Assembly: GCA_010645155.1 (NCBI GenBank)
Contig: CM021323.1
Coordinates: 5,087,349-5,151,348 of the forward strand
DNA: 64,000 nt
Source: Tigriopus japonicus
Lineage: Eukaryota > Arthropoda > Copepoda > Harpacticoida > Harpacticidae
Direction: 5' to 3'
This document shows, piece after piece, positions 35,501 through 45,059 of this stretch. Both the position numbers and the translations under genes were made by a program. Under the pieces are notes generated by a model that had not been told where the DNA came from, made no database searches, and saw nothing but the letters and a program-made list of their open reading frames with translations. Numbering within the stretch: the stretch's first letter is position 1; each line of letters opens with the position of its first letter.

Positions 35501-38500
35501 TTTATACATTCTGACACCCCTGACATGACCAAGAGTCGCAATAAACATTACTTAAAAAATGGATTTCGAGTTGGCAGTGCTGCCATATTTTATGGTAGAC
35601 ATGGTCTATTACCTGTTGAGAAGTTAAGTTGTGGTCAGGTTTTTGACCCTAAAAAGCAAATTTCCAAAATTCTGCCAACAGTCCAACTCAAAACACATCA
35701 GTAACATTAACATCGTGGTGCTAACGCACCTCAATCGAGCATATCATGAGGGGTTAATCGAGGATGGCTCAAGCCAGCATAACTTTCAAAATACACACTG
35801 GGTCCGATTAGTACAATGAAAATTGTACTAAAAAAACGGAACAACACATTTGTTGCAAAAACCTCACATTATAGTACAATGATCGGACCCAGTGTGTATT
35901 TTTGAAATTCGTCCTGAAGTACAGTGGTTCCTGGGTTAATGCACAAAATACAAGGGAGATCAGAGAAACTCCACACGCACCATCTTTTGCGTAACAGAAA
36001 AGAGCCTGCGCGTGTATTTCTGATTCCAATTTTGGCTTGTCAAACTTTGACCTGACAGGTTGAAAAAGCAGCTTTTCGAGGAGTTTAGCTGTCCGTGTAT
36101 TTCCACCCTTACCTGGGTCCATTCAAGATTATATCCCGCTCCTCCAAACATTTTAAAATTCAGCGAGATGGGAAAGTTGAAAATGTAGGTCAGATCAAGG
36201 AAATCGTAAGACATGGAAGCCTCCGCTCAGGCGTTCAGCTGTGGATTTTATATAAATCGAATTCCATTCAAGTAAACGACTTTGTTTTGATAAGAATGAT
36301 TAAACAATCATATAACGATGTCGTTTGCTGAATTTCAGCATGGTACATTACTCCATCCACGAATAACAACGTTTCCAAATTTGCTACAGTCGCAATATAT
36401 TCGCGCGGAAACGAGAGAAAATTTGACCCTACATCGCCCAAATCGTCCTTTTGGACGATTGTAGGTGCAAATGTTCGGTCGGAAGAGCGCCCTATGCTCT
36501 GAGCTTCAAATTACTCTAACTGCCACAAATTTCAGTCGATCAAGTTGAAATTAAGCATGTGAGCTTTGCATTACCAATCAAGCACTTGGTTCAATAAGAT
36601 TTTTCTCTGTCTAACACAGAATTCGAAAAATGGATTTTGCCGGTAGCCGACGCATCCAGGTGTTTAGTGATCCTTGGTCAGATGTATTGTGTTTGGGAGA
36701 TGCATGATTCAAGTATACTTCATCAATTGACTTTCAGTCCTTTTTGATCTTTTAAACATTCTCAGCCATCCAAAATGGCACAATATCAATCTTAGGTTCC
36801 CCGTAATAGATGTGAAAGTAAAAATGAATAAATAATGGCCTAACAAGCTTAAAATACGCATGAAGTTGATAATGGAAGCATGCTTGTAGTGTACTTGGGC
36901 GAAGACAAAACGCACTGAACACTGACACTGAATCATCGTCTCCGGATAGCCCTTCAACCAACACCCTCTTTACATTTGCAAAAGGCCGTGCAACCCTCAA
37001 AAAATCATGTGTTCAGACTTCTGTTCAGAATTTCTGTTCAGAAATGTATGTTTTGTTTTTGCTGGAGTCAGAACGCAGCTTTTGCAACTGCGATCTGATA
37101 GAGGCTGTCCAAACTATGGCAATGTTGCTGCTCCACTTGACAAGCATAAATAATTTTATTCCCCTTCCCCTCGGAATGACCTCAGTTTCGTCCATTTAAG
37201 CCGTCAAAGGACGTGACTACTGTATGTAATTTAATTTAATATCACTGGCCACCAGAATTCGGCAAGCCCGGGATTCGAACTAGGGATGTTGAGGGTAGTT
37301 GGCGAATGCTCAACCCCTACGCTACGATTGCTTGCCTAGTTCATTCTTCATACATCCCATACTTGTTTTTCTATCCGGAACTAATTTTGTGACATTTTGG
37401 ACCTTGTGAACTGAATTTCGAAATCAAACTTACTCTTGGTTGGCCAAGTGATTATCAGCTGCATTTTGAAAATTGAAAGTTTCCATTCGACCAGTTAAAC
37501 CCGTATGATACTGCAAGCAACCGTTTGGCGGCCTGAAATGAGAAAAGGACAGAAAATGGAATGAGTGTTCATTAGTATCATTACAGATTTATTGGTGACA
37601 TTTTCGTGGCTTATCCGCTCTACTGCTTTCCCCCAAGCGCCAGTAAATCGGTGTTTAGAACTTCAATCGACATAAAACCTGATTGGTTTGTTCATAGGGA
37701 TAAGCGATAAAGCAGTGACGCGCACAAGCCACAAAAGTATCAAATTCAATATAATTTTAAGTGTCAAATTATGTGGATATTCAAGTGGTTCCGGTGTTGG
37801 AATCAAGGTGTAAACACCAACACGGCTTTTTCGGCCTACCTCTCAGTTACTGGCACCTTTGAGGTTTGATAAATTTTCAAAAATACGAAAAATGTACAAC
37901 CCAAGCCATTTTACATGGTGTCAAGGTCAGTAACCATTGATCGATATATGTCGGTGTTGGTGCCACATTGACCATTTGGCCGGTGTTGGTTGTCAATAGA
38001 CTCTCGCACTTTAAGACGTGGAGTGCATGCTAGTTTAGTACTAGCATGTTTGTAATTCTCTGATTTTGTGATTCTCTGTATGAAGTGGGCTCTTTTACCT
38101 TTTATGCATAGCTTACAGATTTTTGGCGTTTTTTATTTCATTGTGCAGATATTAAATCACACTTGAAAAGTTGTGTTCTGCAAAAAGACCAAAATTGCTT
38201 TTGTTTGTCACAACAGTGTTTAGAAATCCACGCGCTTGAGGCATTGACTTCTATTAATACTAGACCGCGTGTAAGCCTAAAAATGTATCTCCGGTCGCCA
38301 ACTGTTAAGTGCGGGAACATTTGAAATGTGTGACCAGGCAAATGTCAACCATGCAAGTGATGAGTCAAATGTGGAATTCAGTAACGTTTTTGGGTCATTT
38401 TTTGTTATTGCTAGTGGTCACTTTCTTGAAAGAACCGAAGACCTCACCAGGTGACCATGCCATTGATTTGAATACTTCAACTAGGAACTTTTTGCCTATA

Positions 38501-41500
38501 CATTCAATAAGTCATTGGTGAGAAGAACACAAATTTAAGCTTTTGCGTTATGTAGCGTAATCCAATGCATTTATGGACAAAAACTGACTTGTAGCTTCAA
38601 GAACGACTTTTGAAAAGTTGGTCTTGACTCGCATGTTTGGTCACACTAACTGTCCGCTCAACAGTTGTGAGGGAGACATTTCCCTCATGAAATCAACGCA
38701 TCCTGCCCAGCTTGCCAAATCAGCCAGACTAAAGCTTGCACGCTATCTAGTGATTATAATTGATCCAAGGTCTGAGGGCTTCTCTCTTGAACCGAGAAAA
38801 ACAGCAGCAAAGACCTTGCGTCGCCAGACCCATCTAACGTAGATTTCCAGCATGGTTGCCAGGGCGAGATATACGATGACAGTTTTTGGCAAAATTTTAA
38901 GTCCTTTTCTTTGACGATTATCTTCTTTTGAGTGGTATCATTTAGCTTAGATGGCACCCATTTTTGAGAAATGAGCCTTTTCGAAAAACTGATAGCCATT
39001 GAAGAAACAGAGTTGACATATGGCCAAAAAGTGGCATCAAAGATTATGTCCTGGCAACCATGTTGGAAATCGACACAAGATGGGTCTGGCAACGCAAGGT
39101 CTCCACTGATATTTTTCTCGGTTCAATTGTCAGGTCCTGGAGAAGGTTCTTGGTCACTTTTGGACCTAAATCCGAGGGGATAGTTGGAGTTGAAAGAAAA
39201 CCAAATTGATTCTGGAAGAGTCGTCAAAATGTGGGTATACCCTTCAACCCAAGATACAGGGCTAGAACAATGCGCGAAATTTATGACTCTGACCATGAAA
39301 TGAATTGCAATGCAAAGGCCCAATCCTATCTGTTATAGACTCGGGCCAAGAAGCACTGAAACTGGAGTGGGAGGCTAACGGTGAGAATTATGTTTTCCAG
39401 GATTAGTTCAATGGGGTATTCGTGAAGGAGACAGCTGCTGAAGTTACCTAAAATCGATTGTAGACGGCGCCACATTTGACTAGGCGAGAATAAAATTTTG
39501 CTACGGAAGTACTGCTAACTTGAAAGTCCTTTTTAGACACTATCTCATCAGTTTTTCAAGGATTTATTGATCTAAAAATAATGGAAAATAAGTGTACTTC
39601 ATGATTTTGTCACATTTTTATCCATACACCTGGACATTTCTTTCGAAAACCGAGTTTCAAGTGTACATATAATGTTGCGTGAGTTTGAAAATTACGTCTC
39701 AAATCAAGCAAGTCAGAAACGACGCATGCACGGATTTTTTCCTGTCTGGTCAGGACCAAATTTGTCCCTGGGACTCTGATAAGGTTTTAAACCCCAAAAT
39801 CGACCAAAAAATGATTGGAATTGTTGTAGGGCTGGCTGGGAAGGGTGGTTTGATCAAATCCAATAGTTTCTATGACCCCAAGCACGACGACTTCGAAGCT
39901 CATCATTCAATTTCTCAGCCAACAATTATCGGCAATGGGACTTTTCCGGCTGGGCTCTTACAAGTTTGATGCGACAATAAATATTCATCAAATTGATGTT
40001 GCCGAGCCGGAGGTGTCGCACAAAGGATATTTCCAAACTTACACAACATTGTATGTACACTTGAAACTCGCTTTTTAAAAGAAATGTCCCCGTGTATGGG
40101 TAAAAATGTGACAAAATCATGAGGTTAACTTATTTTCTTTTATTTTTAGATCAATAAATCCTTGAAAAACTGATGAAATAGTGTATAAAAAGGACTTTCA
40201 AGGTAGCACTACTTCCGTAGCAGAATTTTATTCTCGCCTAGTCAAATGTGGCGCCGTCTACAATTGATTTTAGGCAACTTCAGCAGCTGTCTCCTTCACG
40301 AATACCCCATTGCGTTCTTTTGCCAACGAGACCTGGCTTGTATTCAGTAGACGACGTTTTTTAATTTTCAGCTCAATCGAATTGCGGAGTGAAAAGTTGG
40401 GTCTTCTCAAACTTATGTACTGAAGACAGCATAGAATGAATTAATTCACCCTTTTGTGGTAAAAAAATTACCAGAAAAGATAAAATAACCTCCAAATAAA
40501 AATACAATGGTCGTAAGAATAAACAATGAACTAATTTCACAAGTTGGTAGAGACTTTAAATCAAAAAGTGTCAAATTTCTGGGCATTATGGTAGACGAGC
40601 GATTCACATGGGATGACCATGTTAAAAATGTTTGTGATAAACTGAGGAAAATAGTAAACACGATAACACAAGTAAAACACATTTTACTAATCACTGTCAA
40701 AATGTAGATCATGAAGAGTTTACTAATGCCTCACATCGAAAATGGACTTGCTATTTATGGAAATGCGCGGGCGATTGGTCAGATTAGCAAACTGCAAAAT
40801 GGGGTTTAAGGGAAGCTCATGGTGGGAAATATAATTGTCACACAAGTCCAATCATGAAATCTAGCGGTATACTTGCAGTTGAGGACCTATATCGTTTGAA
40901 ATGCATGATCACTGTACGTAAGAGGATTGAAGGAATCGGGCCAATAGAGGTTCTTGACGAAAACTTTAAATACTATCCCAAAAAGGGGAGGCAAATCAAT
41001 AACATTGAAACAAGAAAACCGGAATCTAGGTTAATGGACTCATTTCCCCAATTCGCTATTCCAATCTTATGGAACAAGTTTCATTTCAGTAAAGACCTTC
41101 AAAAATGCAGAAAAAGCTAAATTCATAGTTCAATATGTCAAAGAATGCAGGAAGAAAAAGTGTCATCCATGTGGTAAATAAATGATAATAATACTAAAAA
41201 TAGTAGTAGTAATAACGTTAAACTATCCAATAAATCCAAAGGACAAAACTAACAAGTTTGCTTCAAAAAAAAAANNNNNNNNNNNNNNNNNNNNNNNNNN
41301 NNNNNNNNNNNNNNNNNNNNNNNNNNNNNNNNNNNNNNNNNNNNNNNNNNNNNNNNNNNNNNNNNNNNNNNNNNNNNNNNNNNNNNNNNNNNNNNNNNNN
41401 NNNNNNNNNNNNNNNNNNNNNNNNNNNNNNNNNNNNNNNNNNNNNNNNNNNNNNNNNNNNNNNNNNNNNNNNNNNNNNNNNNNNNNAAATGAATGAATAT

Positions 41501-44500
41501 CGAATGAAATAAAGCTGAGTCCTAAAAAAAAAAGAAAAGGGCTTGTTCACTCCTTCTCAGTATGATTTGCACTGAACTTTGAGAGAGCATAACTTTTGAC
41601 TCCGACATTCGATTGAGCTAAAAATTGAAGTATGTATTTTTATTAAGATAAGCAAGGTCTCATTTGCAGAAGAGCGCAATTGAACTGTTCCTATTGGAAA
41701 TCATGATTCCTCTCGTTAGCCTCCCAGTCCGGTGAAATTCATTGGTTCTTGCTCGAGCATATGCACCGTATGCCAAGAGCTCAGTCACCCCTATACATCC
41801 ATGTAATTTTCCGATGCTGTCTCCAACGTAGGTAGTGTTAATGACGTCAAATACGTTAGCAATAAAGATGGTAGTAGTCAATCGAGCAAAACAACGTTGA
41901 ACACTCATTGTTTGGTCCATAATTCCTCGATTACTTTCAATAATGTGAATGACATTCTTTGACTTTTTATTACTTACCGACTTCTTGAACGGCATGGAAT
42001 TTGGGTCACTTTAATATCGTAGATTCGATTGAAACCATCCCCATTGAAATTAAAATTTAGGGAGGCCGTGTCGGAAGCGCGATCTCCAATGTCCAAATAT
42101 ACTAAAAATGGATAAACATATGAATTAGTTTGTGTCTAAGCTCAGAATGTTTTATAAAATGATACGTGGGGTATCCAGGCTACAAGTATACTGGGCTGCA
42201 ACTCGTTAAAATGCACGATTTCTTTTGTGGGATGTTGAATATTGAAAAAAAGATTTATCTCTTATGAGCAGACGTAATTTTAAATGTTTTATTGTTATGC
42301 AACCCTCTTCAAACTTTCGATTTAATTAAACGGGGTACGTTGGACGACCCCCAACACGTTTCCAAAAATGGACGTCAAAAGCAAGAAACACGTCACGGTG
42401 TTCCAAATGGCTTGTTAGGTTTAGATCGAAATACCCAAAGACATCATGGCATTTTTTGGACCCACAACTCATTGGGGAACAACTTTACTTTTATTGTACT
42501 ACATAAGTTTAGGTCCAAGGAAAAAATTATATAACTAAAAATTTTTACTTACAACATTAGAATTAGAATTAGAATTTTAAACATTAGAATTTGAATTCAA
42601 ATTAAGTAAAAATACATTCAACAGCAGCTGAGATATTTGGCTTTGAATGGTCCTTTTTTGACACCAAAAAGCCAAAAAACGCTAGTTGTATGAATCAAAA
42701 TACTGTAGCTCAAATTAGTATAACATCTCACTTAAAAAACACATAAAATAGCTTGCAATGATGAAATATGTTTTCCGAAAATCTTGTTCAAGTGCTACCT
42801 GTACTCTGGATATCCCTCGTAATATCCAATAGTTTAAATCAATTAGAATTTGAGGTAGATTATGACTGCTATGAAAATAATTTCTTTTCTTTGGGTGATT
42901 TAATCAAATGAAAGTCCAATAAAAAAAAAGCATTGATGGCAAATTGAACAAGTTGAATAAAAAATGAAAATAGTAAAAATGGCAAATTAGAACAGGCTTA
43001 TATCGCCGGGCAAAGTAGCAACACTTGGAAATTGCAGCTGCAGCAATGGAAAGTTGAGTATTTGAAGGCAAAATAAGAAACACAAATTAGTAAGGGAGGA
43101 GACGTGGCGTCGTGGTTAGCGCAGTTTCCTATATAGTGAGAGAGGTCCCAGGTTCGATTCTCCTCCCCGACTTTTCTCAAGGAAACTTTTAGACGCTAAT
43201 TCACACCCACAAACGGCATTCTGACACCCCATTCTGATACCGGACATGAGATTGCCTATCGGAACAATGTGGATGATATGATGACTAGCTTCGCTGGCCC
43301 GGCGAGGCTCAACCCTCCGACCCTAGCACCAACACTCCAAAAAACCACTTAAATAACAACCCCCCCAAAAAATCCTTAAACATTGGCATGAAACGCTTGA
43401 GTATTGAGAAAGAATTTCAGGTATGATTCATGACAAATCTCCTCTCAAAACACTTGAAGTGCCATAAGGAGTCCCTTCATCAACATTGGAGGCATTTCAG
43501 CTCGTCCGGCATAAATATCTTCCTCCAACCAAATTGATCAACCTATCTACTAAGGAATCATGATATTTATCTTCTTTACCTTAAATCTTTAAAAACAATT
43601 TTATCTATCATGATAACATTCTTACCCTTTCATCATTAATGTGTATTAAAGTGTGTGCCACAATTTTATTTTTTGTTTTCAATTTACCATGCTTGTGATC
43701 TTTGCTTTATGCGTTTTAGTGCCTGCCGGTTAGTATACATCTGCCATGGTTGATGACTACTTTAAAAAAAAGTTCTAATTATGTCATTCTTAGTGTACAG
43801 GATAAACCTCAATCTGGGCCAAATTTCCCAATCTTAAGTGATTAGGATTTTTGGTGCTTAAATCTTTAATAGAGAGGGGATGGTCTTTGTGTTTATTAAA
43901 TATTGGACCCTCCTACCCATTGGCAAAAAGGGGTTTGAAGTGCAGAAAGACTGGAAAACTTACTATGCTGGCCACGATTTTCTCCGCAAATTTGAGGAAC
44001 ATTTTGGTTCGTATTTATCTGGAAGATCAACGATGGCTTCAGACACTGAGCAATTAGAAGCATATTTAACATCTGTTACCGTCATGTCAAATGTATCTAG
44101 ACATTGGCCTCCATTTTCTTCCGTGGTTGCTGCAGTTCCTTGGATCGAAAATAATTCAAAGTCCAGTCTGAGGTAGCAAACATCTGAAAAGGTCCAACAC
44201 ACTTGATAACGTTCTAACCGGTTCCTGGTGCATTACTATTGCTTGAATCAACTTGCCATTGGAACATTTCTGAATGTTGTAGGCCAGTTGACCCCCAGTG
44301 GAGAAGGTGCTTGGATATCCAGGATTTTGAATGTACGAACAGTTTTGAGTAATTGTCGCACCATTTTCCGAGTAAAGGAACACACAACAAACACCAAATC
44401 TGCAAGAATAATAAGACAAGTGCAAGACCCTATCTTTCGTTCTCCTCATTTTTCGTGCACTTTCTTACCCTGAAGCGCAAGATCCAAAGGCCGATCCTCT

Positions 44501-45059
44501 ACGACTTACGCACTCTGAAGCAGTGTAACAAGTTCCGTTTCGCCTGATTGAACGAGTTCCTCCACTGAAATTTGGGGATACGGAATGGTGTCAAAGCTTG
44601 GGCAAGATTTTATTCGAAACAAATTATGTACAGGGTCGTTAGGGGTCGAATCAACGAATCATTAGCGTTAAAAGTAGAAATGGTGAAATGGCTATGATAT
44701 GGGGGATAAGAAGCCAAGGAAATGGAGGTACAGGGTATAAAACGCTTAATTCTTATACTTTGGTTTTGCAACTCACCTCTGGAATGAAAGTGTTGATGAG
44801 CAAGGGCCATTTCGAAATTGGACTATGCTGAACAATGAAAACACTGGAAAACAATGGTTCTTGGTCAATCACAATTGAAGACGCCCTAGTATTGTTCGAA
44901 CTTACATCGATCTTCTCTAGATTCTGTCGAGTTGTCTTGTAATAAAGAGTTGAAATTGATGTCTTTGGTCTTCCTTTGGCGTTGTCCTTGGGAGTCTTCA
45001 TTATAAAGAATTAACACTAAAAGGATCACAAACCAACGACAAGCAATTCGATGGTTCAT
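23041..45059 (-). CDS. Secreted two-CUB-domain protein, 12 exons, 414 aa
   Basis: Exons, in order of transcription: 45059-44906, 44843-44777, 44564-44469, 44399-44257, 44183-44080, 44018-43964, 42101-41978, 37532-37434, 29178-29021, 28944-28834, 23530-23441 and 23084-23041 (stop TAA). All junctions keep frame and the exon lengths total 1245 nt. Residues 2-20 hold a hydrophobic signal peptide ending near DSQGQ. Residues 73-112 are cysteine-rich (NGTCYTASEC, then GFGVCCVF). CUB 1 covers about 118-245 (NCSYIQNPGYPS, YLRLDFELF, ICGENRGQH, DIKVTQIPC). A second CUB-like unit covers about 249-412 (NGCLQYHTGLTG, VCIRQENGFCCVEY, RFCGIFL, WKQIPC). Arthropods have many such secreted CUB proteins, usually of unknown function, so an extracellular binding role is an inference. 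All introns are GT-AG except intron 4, which is GC-AG. I am confident of the model; exact start and exon ends need transcripts. Confidence 0.9.
23941..24160 (+). repeat. Left terminal inverted repeat of the CAC transposon
   Basis: Pairs with 27612-27831. About ten mismatches over 220 bases by eye. A few matching bases continue outward to 23935, so the exact end is uncertain by about 6 bp. Confidence 0.85.
24416..26492 (+). pseudogene. Transposase-like zinc protein with one intron and one nonsense codon
   Basis: Exon 1 24416-25390 (ATG, MEGHDRARSG), intron 25391-25484 (GTAAGT, TTTTAG), exon 2 25485-26492, about 660 codons. An in-frame TAG at 25755-25757 is the only break; downstream coding stays in the same frame. 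Motifs in order: C-x2-C pair near residues 13-16 (LCLIC) and 46-49; a second zinc-like cluster CRCFLC, GRPP, CLKC, HPC (about 98-155); SIDEGRSFLK at the splice; CGLGNHRSTYPCLYC; ERTLG; LHIRLGVIN; KVLHLHEERYHGIGFEGNEC; FAEQAHESLHAEYDKIW. I recall this set from uncharacterised proteins in cnidarians and arthropods, without a named domain. TIRs on both sides argue for a transposase. The spacing of CxxC, LH-x2-(I/L)G and the AxxxxES box resembles the RAG1/Transib core, but the middle acidic residue is not visible. Either a recently killed copy or a rare readthrough. Confidence 0.75.
26603..26952. mobile_element. hAT-like MITE, TSD GATATTAG
   Basis: 350 bp. Ends CAGGGC...GCCCTG; exact 8-bp duplication GATATTAG at 26595-26602 and 26953-26960. 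Contains the inverted words GTTCCTTGAAAAAAGGAACG near its left end. Nested in the 3' non-coding part of the CAC transposon. Confidence 0.85.
27612..27831 (-). repeat. Right terminal inverted repeat of the CAC transposon
   Basis: Reverse complement of 23941-24160. The inner boundary is at ATGGCAAAAC, after which the arms diverge. Confidence 0.85.
27894..28423 (+). repeat. 211-bp GTCCTTTAA repeat, copy 3, split by a MITE
   Basis: Matches copies at 7612-7822 (minus) and 20543-20753 (plus). Ends are GTCCTTTAA and TTAAAGGAC, a short terminal inverted repeat. Removing the nested hAT MITE and one 8-bp duplication leaves about 208 bp, the size of the intact copies. Confidence 0.8.
27988..28301. mobile_element. 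hAT-like MITE, TSD ATTGAGAA
   Basis: 314 bp with ends TAGTGATAGACCGAAAG and its near-perfect inverse. Exact duplication ATTGAGAA at 27980-27987 and 28302-28309. The two uninterrupted repeat copies (7612, 20543) show the empty site. Interior is rich in GGTTTCGGTTTCGG words. Confidence 0.9.
28834..29178 (-). CDS. CUB gene exons 9 and 10
   Basis: Exon 9 (29178-29021) encodes YSVCIRQENGFCCVEY, then a Ser/Thr-rich stretch and CTQDYLAIP. Exon 10 (28944-28834) encodes NIASRFCGIFLNTQNGG. They are split by a 76-bp intron. Donors are GTAAGT and GTAAGG, and the phases (1 nt carried over) match both neighbours. Confidence 0.9.
29530..30540 (-). pseudogene. mariner/Tc1-family transposase pseudogene
   Basis: Minus-strand frames give, 5' to 3', the helix-turn-helix part KIWNVVKQYEEARNVSDPSR with SGRPRT (about 30430-30340), an IDEKFLFV box like the mariner SDEK region (about 30100), and a C-terminal part with FSPVDFSV then VKAWVKIPQKVLRDV (about 29770-29590). 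The order is that of mariner transposases, with several frameshifts and stops. Non-functional. Lies in the 8.3-kb intron of the CUB gene. Confidence 0.75.
31534..31970 (+). pseudogene. CR1/jockey-like LINE, extreme C-terminal fragment
   Basis: Encodes RALRAPPNSNESRLVRTLKC and SLRQEYARADPLTAFKARWD, the end of the same LINE ORF2 seen at 56290-57010. The frame is open to a stop at 31963-31965. 5'-truncated, as usual for LINE copies. Confidence 0.75.
32448..34705 (+). pseudogene. Gypsy gag-pol remains
   Basis: A gag piece at about 32475-32630 (EALQEAQLAHFYLSAEKWLD) shifts frame into 32640-32950. A retropepsin follows: LIDSGSTCFL at about 33099 and AILGTDFLH at about 33290. Reverse transcriptase starts SNSPWASPLHIVPK and runs to GYYQIPLHPDD (33840), then to the YVDD active-site box at about 34005 in another frame. 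The frame carries TGA at 33633 and again at about 33708. RNase H and the integrase zinc finger are missing, an internal deletion near 34300-34390. The integrase core remains (RFGAPDHITSDRG, about 34545). Broken many times; not functional. Confidence 0.85.
34700..35015 (+). pseudogene. Gypsy integrase, part before the insertion
   Basis: Frames match the weakly conserved stretch after the Gypsy integrase core (PEALPFCTHIWIR at about 34946). It stops at the left edge of the PIF/Harbinger-like element; the C-terminal part resumes at 36109. Confidence 0.6.
35016..36108. mobile_element. PIF/Harbinger-like non-autonomous element, TSD TTA
   Basis: 1093 bp. Ends GGGTGGAAATACAC and GTGTATTTCCACCC; flanked by TTA at 35013-35015 and 36109-36111. 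A 3-bp TWA duplication and GG-starting ends fit PIF/Harbinger. Contains no recognisable transposase and hosts foldback MITE copy B. Confidence 0.75.
35759..35933. mobile_element. Foldback MITE copy B, 7-bp TSD GGTTAAT
   Basis: 175 bp, same ends and inner inverted repeat as copies A and C. Exact duplication GGTTAAT at 35752-35758 and 35934-35940. Nested in the PIF/Harbinger-like element. Confidence 0.9.
36109..36190 (+). pseudogene. Gypsy integrase C-terminal segment
   Basis: Encodes YLGPFKIISRSSKHFKIQRD, the SH3-like end of Gypsy integrases (PYxGPF...VISR). It would be in frame with the part ending at 35015 if the intervening element were absent. Confidence 0.7.
37261..37336 (-). repeat. tRNA-like SINE head
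   Basis: 76 bp with perfect 7-bp acceptor-like ends GGCAAGC / GCTTGCC and a B box AGTTCGAATCCC. The D and anticodon arms do not form, so it is more likely a tRNA-derived repeat than a tRNA gene. Confidence 0.5.
37434..37532 (-). CDS. CUB gene exon 8
   Basis: 99 bp encoding NGCLQYHTGLTGRMETFNF and onward, the usual opening of the second CUB-like unit in this family. The acceptor follows a pyrimidine tract ending TTTCAG and the donor is GTAAGT. The following 8.3-kb intron (29179-37433) contains a tRNA-like SINE head, the Gypsy element, a LINE fragment and a mariner pseudogene. Confidence 0.9.
39409..40312. mobile_element. 904-bp element with 269-bp inverted repeats
   Basis: 39409-39677 pairs with 40044-40312 along the full length, ends CAATGGGGTATTCGTG. 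The 366-bp unique core (39678-40043) holds a plus-strand frame 39679-39969 without recognised domain. Target duplication not resolved. The paralogous sequence near 46455 shows the site without it. Confidence 0.8.
40480..41532 (+). pseudogene. 5'-truncated LINE, reverse transcriptase end
   Basis: Frames give VKFLGIMVDERFTWDDHVKN (40570) and, after stops, LAVEDLYRLKCMITVRKRIE, the end of a jockey-type reverse transcriptase different from the CR1-like family at 55340. 3' tail is A-rich. Short duplication AGAAAAG at 40473-40479 and 41533-41539. The assembly gap falls in its 3' end. Confidence 0.75.
41275..41486. other. Assembly gap (212 N)
   Basis: Run of N directly after an A-run in the LINE tail; true size unknown. 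Confidence 0.99.
41978..42101 (-). CDS. CUB gene exon 7
   Basis: 124 bp with 2 leading and 2 trailing nucleotides. It encodes the end of CUB 1 (YLDIGDRASDTASLNFNF, then IYDIKVTQIPC). Acceptor TTTTTAG and donor GTAAGT are both good. The next intron (37533-41977) holds a foldback element, a long-TIR element, a LINE and the assembly gap. Confidence 0.9.
43094..43375 (+). repeat. tRNA-derived SINE
   Basis: tRNA-like head 43094-43168 with A box TGGCGTCGTGGTTAGCGC and B box GGTTCGATTC, ends GGGAGGA / TCCTCCC, followed by an unrelated body to the C-rich stretch near 43365. T-stem pairing is poor, so not a functional tRNA. Lies in an intron of the CUB gene. Confidence 0.55.
43964..45059 (-). CDS. 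CUB gene exons 1-6 (5' cluster)
   Basis: Exon 1 (45059-44906) has the ATG and signal peptide and ends at donor GTAAGT in phase 1. Exon 2 (44843-44777) encodes LFSLFSIVQFRN and more. Exon 3 (44564-44469) has the NGTCYTASEC cysteine motif. Exon 4 (44399-44257) starts CUB 1. Exon 5 (44183-44080) encodes VCYLRLDFELF. Exon 6 (44018-43964) encodes ICGENRGQH. The introns are only 61-204 bp, in contrast to the transposon-filled 3' introns. Acceptors are normal pyrimidine-AG. Confidence 0.9.

Larger units (their letters stand above)
32448..36190 (+). mobile_element. Degenerate Ty3/Gypsy LTR retrotransposon
   Basis: Gag, protease, reverse transcriptase and integrase pieces lie in the usual order, interrupted by a 1.1-kb DNA element (35016-36108). 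I could not find paired LTRs, so the ends are approximate. Lies in an intron of the CUB gene, on the opposite strand. Confidence 0.8.
39347..41751. mobile_element. CAAGAA foldback element, full copy with nested insertions
   Basis: Ends CAAGAAGCACTGAA and TTCATTGGTTCTTG; inverted arms include GTGGGAGGCTAAC on the left and GTTAGCCTCCCA on the right. Flanks CTCGGGC (39340-39346) and CTCGAGC (41752-41758) match at 6 of 7. Inside are the long-TIR element 39409-40312 and a LINE with the gap (40480-41532). Partial relatives lie at 45592-46670, 53025-53086 and about 57130-57405. Confidence 0.7.

Noticed and set aside
37261..37336. Functional tRNA gene on the minus strand
   Set aside because: Acceptor stem and B box are good, but D, anticodon and T stems do not pair properly; better read as a SINE head.
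41182..41550. Open frames across the N run
   Set aside because: They consist of unknown residues over the assembly gap.
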